Positions 5,992 through 8,843 of a DNA stretch of 8,843 bases are shown in pieces; within the stretch, counting starts at the first letter, position 1; every line of letters starts with the position of its first letter. The stretch spans positions 1-8,843 of the forward strand of contig JBFWKS010000170.1 of NCBI GenBank assembly GCA_050252545.1, written 5' to 3'. Under the pieces are notes generated by a model, which was given only the letters and a program-made list of their open reading frames with translations, had not been told where the DNA came from and searched no databases. The position numbers and the translations under genes are program-made. The DNA is from Patulibacter sp050252545. GTDB taxonomy: Bacteria; Actinomycetota; Thermoleophilia; Solirubrobacterales; Solirubrobacteraceae.

Positions 5992-7047
5992 ATGCCGCAC
6001 CCGGTCCTCACCCCCGCGATCGAACGTGTCGCGTCCGGGGGCGACCTCGGACTCGAGGAGGCCCAACGCGTCCTCGACGTGATCATGGCCGGGGACGCGT
6101 CGCACGTCGAGATCGCCGGCTTCCTGATCGCCCTGCGCACGAAGGGCGAGACCGCCGACGAGATCGCGGGGCTCGCCGCCGCGATGCGCTCGCACGCCAC
6201 GCCAGTGACGACCAGCCGTACCGACCTGGTCGACATCGTCGGCACCGGTGGCGGCTCGTCGACGTTCAACGTCTCGACCAGCGCATCGTTCGTCGCCGCG
6301 GGCTCAGGGCGCGCGGTCGCCAAGCACGGCAACCGGTCCGCGACGTCGAAGTCCGGCGCGGCCGACGTGCTGGAGGCGCTCGGCGCCGCGATCGACCTGA
6401 CCGCAGAGCAGGTCGGGACCGTGCTGGACGAGGTCGGGTTCGGGTTCCTCTTCGCCCCCCACCACCACCAGGCCACGCGGTTCGTCATCCCCGTCCGCAA
6501 GGAGCTGGCGGTGCGCACCGTCTTCAACATCCTCGGTCCGCTGACGAGCCCGGCCGGCGCGCCGCGACAGGTGATCGGGATCGGCTACCCGGACGTCATC
6601 GACCGGATGGCCGACGCGCTGCACCGCCTCGGTACCGAGCACTCCGTCCTGGTGCGCAGCGAGGACGGCCTCGACGAGATCTCCGCGGCCGCGTCGACCG
6701 ACATCGCCGAGGTCACCCCCGACGGCGTGCGCCGCTGGACCGTCACCCCCGAGGAGCTCGGCCTCGAGCGGATCGACCTCGCGGACGTGCGGGGCGGCAC
6801 CCCGGCCGAGAACGCCGAGGTCACGCGGCGCGTGCTCTCCGGCGACGTCGGACCCGGCCATCCCGCCCACGAGCTCGTGGTCGCGAACGCGGGCGCCGGC
6901 ATCTGGGTCGGCGGCGGGGCCGACGACCTGCGCGGCGGCATCGAACGTGCGCGAGAGGCGATCGCCGACGGCAGCGCCGCGGCGTTGCTCGAGCGCTACG
7001 TCGCACGGACGAACGAGATCACCACCACCACCGGTATGGCCCGATGA
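5992..7047 (+). CDS. trpD: Anthranilate phosphoribosyltransferase
   Basis: Transfers the phosphoribosyl group of PRPP to anthranilate; second step of the tryptophan branch, cytoplasmic. It has 351 residues, usual for the family. An N-terminal helical domain (1-about 75) precedes the PRPP-binding DIVGTGG segment (81-87). Then come KHGNRS (111-116), the anthranilate-site segment FAPHHHQATR (154-163), RTVFNILGPLT (175-185) with Arg175, DGLDE (225-229) with the Mg2+-binding Asp228-Glu229 pair, and NAGAGIWVGG (299-308). After GTGG the usual Asp-Gly is replaced by GSSTFNVST, one residue shorter than in many homologues. The ATG at 5992 gives a natural N-terminus but has no Shine-Dalgarno sequence, consistent with leaderless translation. 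The stop overlaps trpC by ATGA. It lies 196 nt downstream of the exported-protein gene, away from trpEG. Confidence 0.96.
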   Translation: MPHPVLTPAIERVASGGDLGLEEAQRVLDVIMAGDASHVEIAGFLIALRTKGETADEIAGLAAAMRSHATPVTTSRTDLVDIVGTGGGSSTFNVSTSASFVAAGSGRAVAKHGNRSATSKSGAADVLEALGAAIDLTAEQVGTVLDEVGFGFLFAPHHHQATRFVIPVRKELAVRTVFNILGPLTSPAGAPRQVIGIGYPDVIDRMADALHRLGTEHSVLVRSEDGLDEISAAASTDIAEVTPDGVRRWTVTPEELGLERIDLADVRGGTPAENAEVTRRVLSGDVGPGHPAHELVVANAGAGIWVGGGADDLRGGIERAREAIADGSAAALLERYVARTNEITTTTGMAR

Positions 7048-7835
7048 GCATCCTCGACGAGATCACCGACCAGACCCGGGCGGAGGTCAAGCGGCGCCGC
7101 AAGGCGGTGCCCGAGGAGGAGCTGCGCAAGCGACTCACGTCCCGTGACCGCGACCGGCCGTTCGCCGAGGCGCTGGCGTCTCGCCCCGGGGTGTCGGTGA
7201 TCGCCGAGCACAAGCGGCGTGCGCCCTCGCAGAAGAAGAAGCTGCGCAAGGGCTCCTCCGTCGAGGACGTCGTCACGGCCTACGAGCGCGCCGGTGCCAC
7301 CGCGCTCTGCGTGCTGACCGACGGGCCGTTCTTCGGTGGAGAGCTGGACGTCCTGGCCGCGGCCCGGGCCGCGAGCGTCCTGCCGATCCTGCGCAAGGAC
7401 TTCATCGTCCACCCGTACCAGGTGGTCGAGACCGCGGTGTCGGGTGCCGACGCGATGCTGCTGATCGTCGCCGCGCTCGAGGACGACGACCTGCGCCGCC
7501 TGTACCGGGATGCGCGCGATCTCGATCTCGACGTGCTCGTCGAGGTCCACGAGGAGGAGGAGCTCGAGCGCGCCCTCGAGGTCGTCGATGCCGATCTGAT
7601 CGGGATCAACAACCGCGACCTGCGCGACCTGTCGGTCGACCTGCACCGCACGTTGGACCTGCTGAGCCACATCCCGACCGGCAAGGTCGTCGTGTCGGAG
7701 TCCGGGATCTCGCGCCGCGAGGAGCTCGAGGAGCTCGAGCGCGTCGGCGTCGACGCGGTCCTCGTCGGCTCGCACCTCATGCGCCAGGACGACATCGAGG
7801 CGGCCTGCCGCGACCTCGCCACCGCCACCGGGTGA
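7044..7835 (+). CDS. trpC: Indole-3-glycerol phosphate synthase
   Basis: Closes the indole ring, converting carboxyphenylamino-deoxyribulose phosphate to indole-3-glycerol phosphate. A 263-residue TIM barrel of standard length, not fused to TrpF. Catalytic positions known from the family are present: Glu55 and Lys57 in IAEHKRR, Lys118 in ILRKDFIV, Glu167 in LVEVHEE, Asn189 in GINNRDL, and Glu219-Ser220 in SESGIS. The beta1-alpha1 loop is odd: the common SPS motif reads APS and is followed by QKKKLRKGSS, an unusually basic stretch without the usual Gly. The start codon overlaps the trpD stop (ATGA), and there is no strong ribosome-binding site of its own, so translation is probably coupled. 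The gene is followed by a hairpin and an unrelated protease gene, not by trpB. Confidence 0.96.
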   Translation: MSILDEITDQTRAEVKRRRKAVPEEELRKRLTSRDRDRPFAEALASRPGVSVIAEHKRRAPSQKKKLRKGSSVEDVVTAYERAGATALCVLTDGPFFGGELDVLAAARAASVLPILRKDFIVHPYQVVETAVSGADAMLLIVAALEDDDLRRLYRDARDLDLDVLVEVHEEEELERALEVVDADLIGINNRDLRDLSVDLHRTLDLLSHIPTGKVVVSESGISRREELEELERVGVDAVLVGSHLMRQDDIEAACRDLATATG

Positions 7836-7867
7836 CCCTTCCGTTCCCACCGTTCTCCCAGGTGACT

Positions 7868-7894
7868 CTGAGCGACCCCGTACGGGTCCTTCAG
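7868..7894 (+). terminator. Imperfect hairpin downstream of trpC
   Basis: Arms 7868-7878 and 7884-7894 pair over 11 positions with one C-C mismatch and one G-U pair, around a 5-nt loop. The centre also contains the palindrome CCCGTACGGG (7877-7886). It lies 32 nt after the trpC stop and 22 nt before the likely -10 of the next gene. It may be a terminator for trpDC or a regulator site for the protease gene. No T-run follows. Confidence 0.4.
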
Positions 7895-7915
7895 TCCCGC
7901 TTTGGGATCTCGACC

Positions 7916-7921
7916 GATACT
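7916..7921 (+). promoter_or_regulatory. Possible -10 element giving a leaderless protease mRNA
   Basis: GATACT ends 7 nt before the ATG at 7929, the spacing expected if transcription begins at the A of the start codon. No Shine-Dalgarno sequence precedes this ATG. The region around it (7895-7928) is less GC-rich than the flanks. No clear -35 is visible. Confidence 0.4.
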
Positions 7922-7928
7922 TGAGTTC

Positions 7929-8843
7929 ATGAGCGACCTTCGTACTCCCGCCGTCATCGGCGTCTCCGCGGTCCTCGGCGCGGCGATCGCGCTCGGGGCC
8001 GGTGCCGCGGGCATCGGCGGCGGTGGCGACACCACGACGGTCCTGCAGCAGGCGCCGATCTCGGCGACGAAGACGTCGTCGGCGTCGGGGGAGGGCGACG
8101 CGCTGACCGCCCGACAGATCTACGAGCGCGACGCGCCCGGCGTCGTCCAGATCGAGGCCGAGGTCACCCAGCAGACCAGCTCGCCGTTCGGCGACCCGTC
8201 GGAGAACCAGCGCGGGTCGGCCAGCGGGTCGGGCTTCGTCATCGACGACGAGGGCACGATCCTCACCAACGCGCACGTCGTCGACAACGCGACGAAGGTC
8301 CAGGTGACCTTCACGAACGAGAAGACCGTCGACGCCGAGGTGGTCGGCCAGGAGGCGTCGATCGACCTCGCCGTGCTGAAGGTCGACCCGAAGGGGCTGG
8401 ACCTCAAGCCGCTGGCACTCGGGTCGGCCGAGAACGTGGCGGTCGGCGACGGCGTGCTGGCGATCGGCAACCCCTACGGGCTCGACAGCACGCTCACGAC
8501 CGGGGTCGTGTCGGCCAAGCAGCGGCGCCTGCAGGCCCCCAACGGGTACAGCATCGAGGACGTCATCCAGACCGACGCCGCGATCAACCCCGGCAACTCC
8601 GGTGGCCCGCTGCTCGACGCGGCCGGCCGCGTGATCGGCATCAACAGCCAGATCGCGACGTCCGGCACCGGCGGTGGCAGCGTCGGGATCGGGTTCGCCG
8701 TGCCGATCGACACCGTCAAGAACGTGCTGCCCGACATCAAGAAGACCGGGAGCGCCAACCTCGCCCGGCTCGGCGTGTCGACGATCTCCGTCCCCGAGCA
8801 GCTCGTCAAGGCGCTGAACCTGCCGACCGACAAGGGCGCGATG
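7929..8843 (+). CDS. HtrA/DegP-type trypsin-like serine protease (3' end outside window)
   Basis: 305 codons are present and the frame runs off the right edge. A hydrophobic segment at about 7-30 is a signal anchor or uncleaved signal peptide, followed by a Thr/Ser/Gln-rich linker to about residue 57, so the catalytic domain should lie outside the membrane. The S1C protease domain (about 60-270) has the full triad: His116 in TNAHVV, Asp146 in SIDLAVLKV, and Ser224 in GNSGGP. DGVLAIGNPYGLDSTLTTGVVS and VGIGFAVPID are also typical of HtrA. A PDZ domain appears to start near 278-282 (LARLGVST) and is cut by the window. Such proteases degrade or refold damaged exported proteins under stress. The 93-nt gap with a hairpin and its own -10-like site suggests it is not part of the trp transcript. 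DegP, DegQ and DegS-like subtypes cannot be told apart here. Confidence 0.93.
   Translation, partial: MSDLRTPAVIGVSAVLGAAIALGAGAAGIGGGGDTTTVLQQAPISATKTSSASGEGDALTARQIYERDAPGVVQIEAEVTQQTSSPFGDPSENQRGSASGSGFVIDDEGTILTNAHVVDNATKVQVTFTNEKTVDAEVVGQEASIDLAVLKVDPKGLDLKPLALGSAENVAVGDGVLAIGNPYGLDSTLTTGVVSAKQRRLQAPNGYSIEDVIQTDAAINPGNSGGPLLDAAGRVIGINSQIATSGTGGGSVGIGFAVPIDTVKNVLPDIKKTGSANLARLGVSTISVPEQLVKALNLPTDKGAM

Noticed and set aside
5805..7043. Upstream extension of trpC through the gap and trpD
   Set aside because: It is a shadow frame. The IGPS family N-terminus starts at 7044, and the upstream translation is Arg/Gly-rich.
6996..8276. A 426-codon open frame on the - strand across trpC and the protease gene
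   Set aside because: It runs antisense through two clearly conserved genes and the gap between them, and its composition is typical of shadow frames.

Overview
The window is high-GC DNA with strong G/C bias at third codon positions. It looks like an actinobacterial chromosome. The style of TrpD and TrpE and the apparent leaderless promoters suggest Thermoleophilia/Solirubrobacterales (the Patulibacter, Conexibacter or Solirubrobacter type). That lineage placement is inference from sequence style, not a database result. All convincing genes are on the + strand. I see no mobile elements, tRNA or rRNA genes, or CRISPR arrays.

Layout. (1) 2-2214 holds trpE, open at the left edge, and trpG. They overlap by ATGA and encode the two subunits of anthranilate synthase. 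(2) 2215-2369 is a gap with a good sigma-A-like promoter (TTGACT, 18 bp, TAGAAG). (3) 2370-5795 encodes a 1141-residue exported protein I cannot assign to a family. It has a signal peptide, degenerate beta-rich repeats of about 160 residues, a Gly/Asp/Pro-rich linker with nine Glu-Pro-Gly triplets, a separate C-terminal domain and eight cysteines. (4) 5796-5991 is a gap with two strong GC-rich hairpins and a possible promoter for the next unit. (5) 5992-7835 holds trpD and trpC, again overlapping by ATGA. (6) 7836-7928 carries an imperfect hairpin and a -10-like element placed so that the next mRNA would be leaderless. (7) 7929 to the right edge encodes a membrane-anchored HtrA/DegP-type trypsin-like protease, cut off at the start of its PDZ domain.

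Together TrpE/TrpG, TrpD and TrpC cover chorismate to anthranilate, phosphoribosyl-anthranilate, and indole-3-glycerol phosphate. The isomerase step (TrpF or PriA) and tryptophan synthase (TrpBA) are not in the window. The trp genes form two coupled pairs separated by about 3.8 kb that contains the exported repeat protein. That protein's own promoter and downstream hairpins suggest it is transcribed separately from trpDC. It is the most novel item here. The HtrA protease also acts outside the membrane, but nothing in the sequence links it functionally to the repeat protein.
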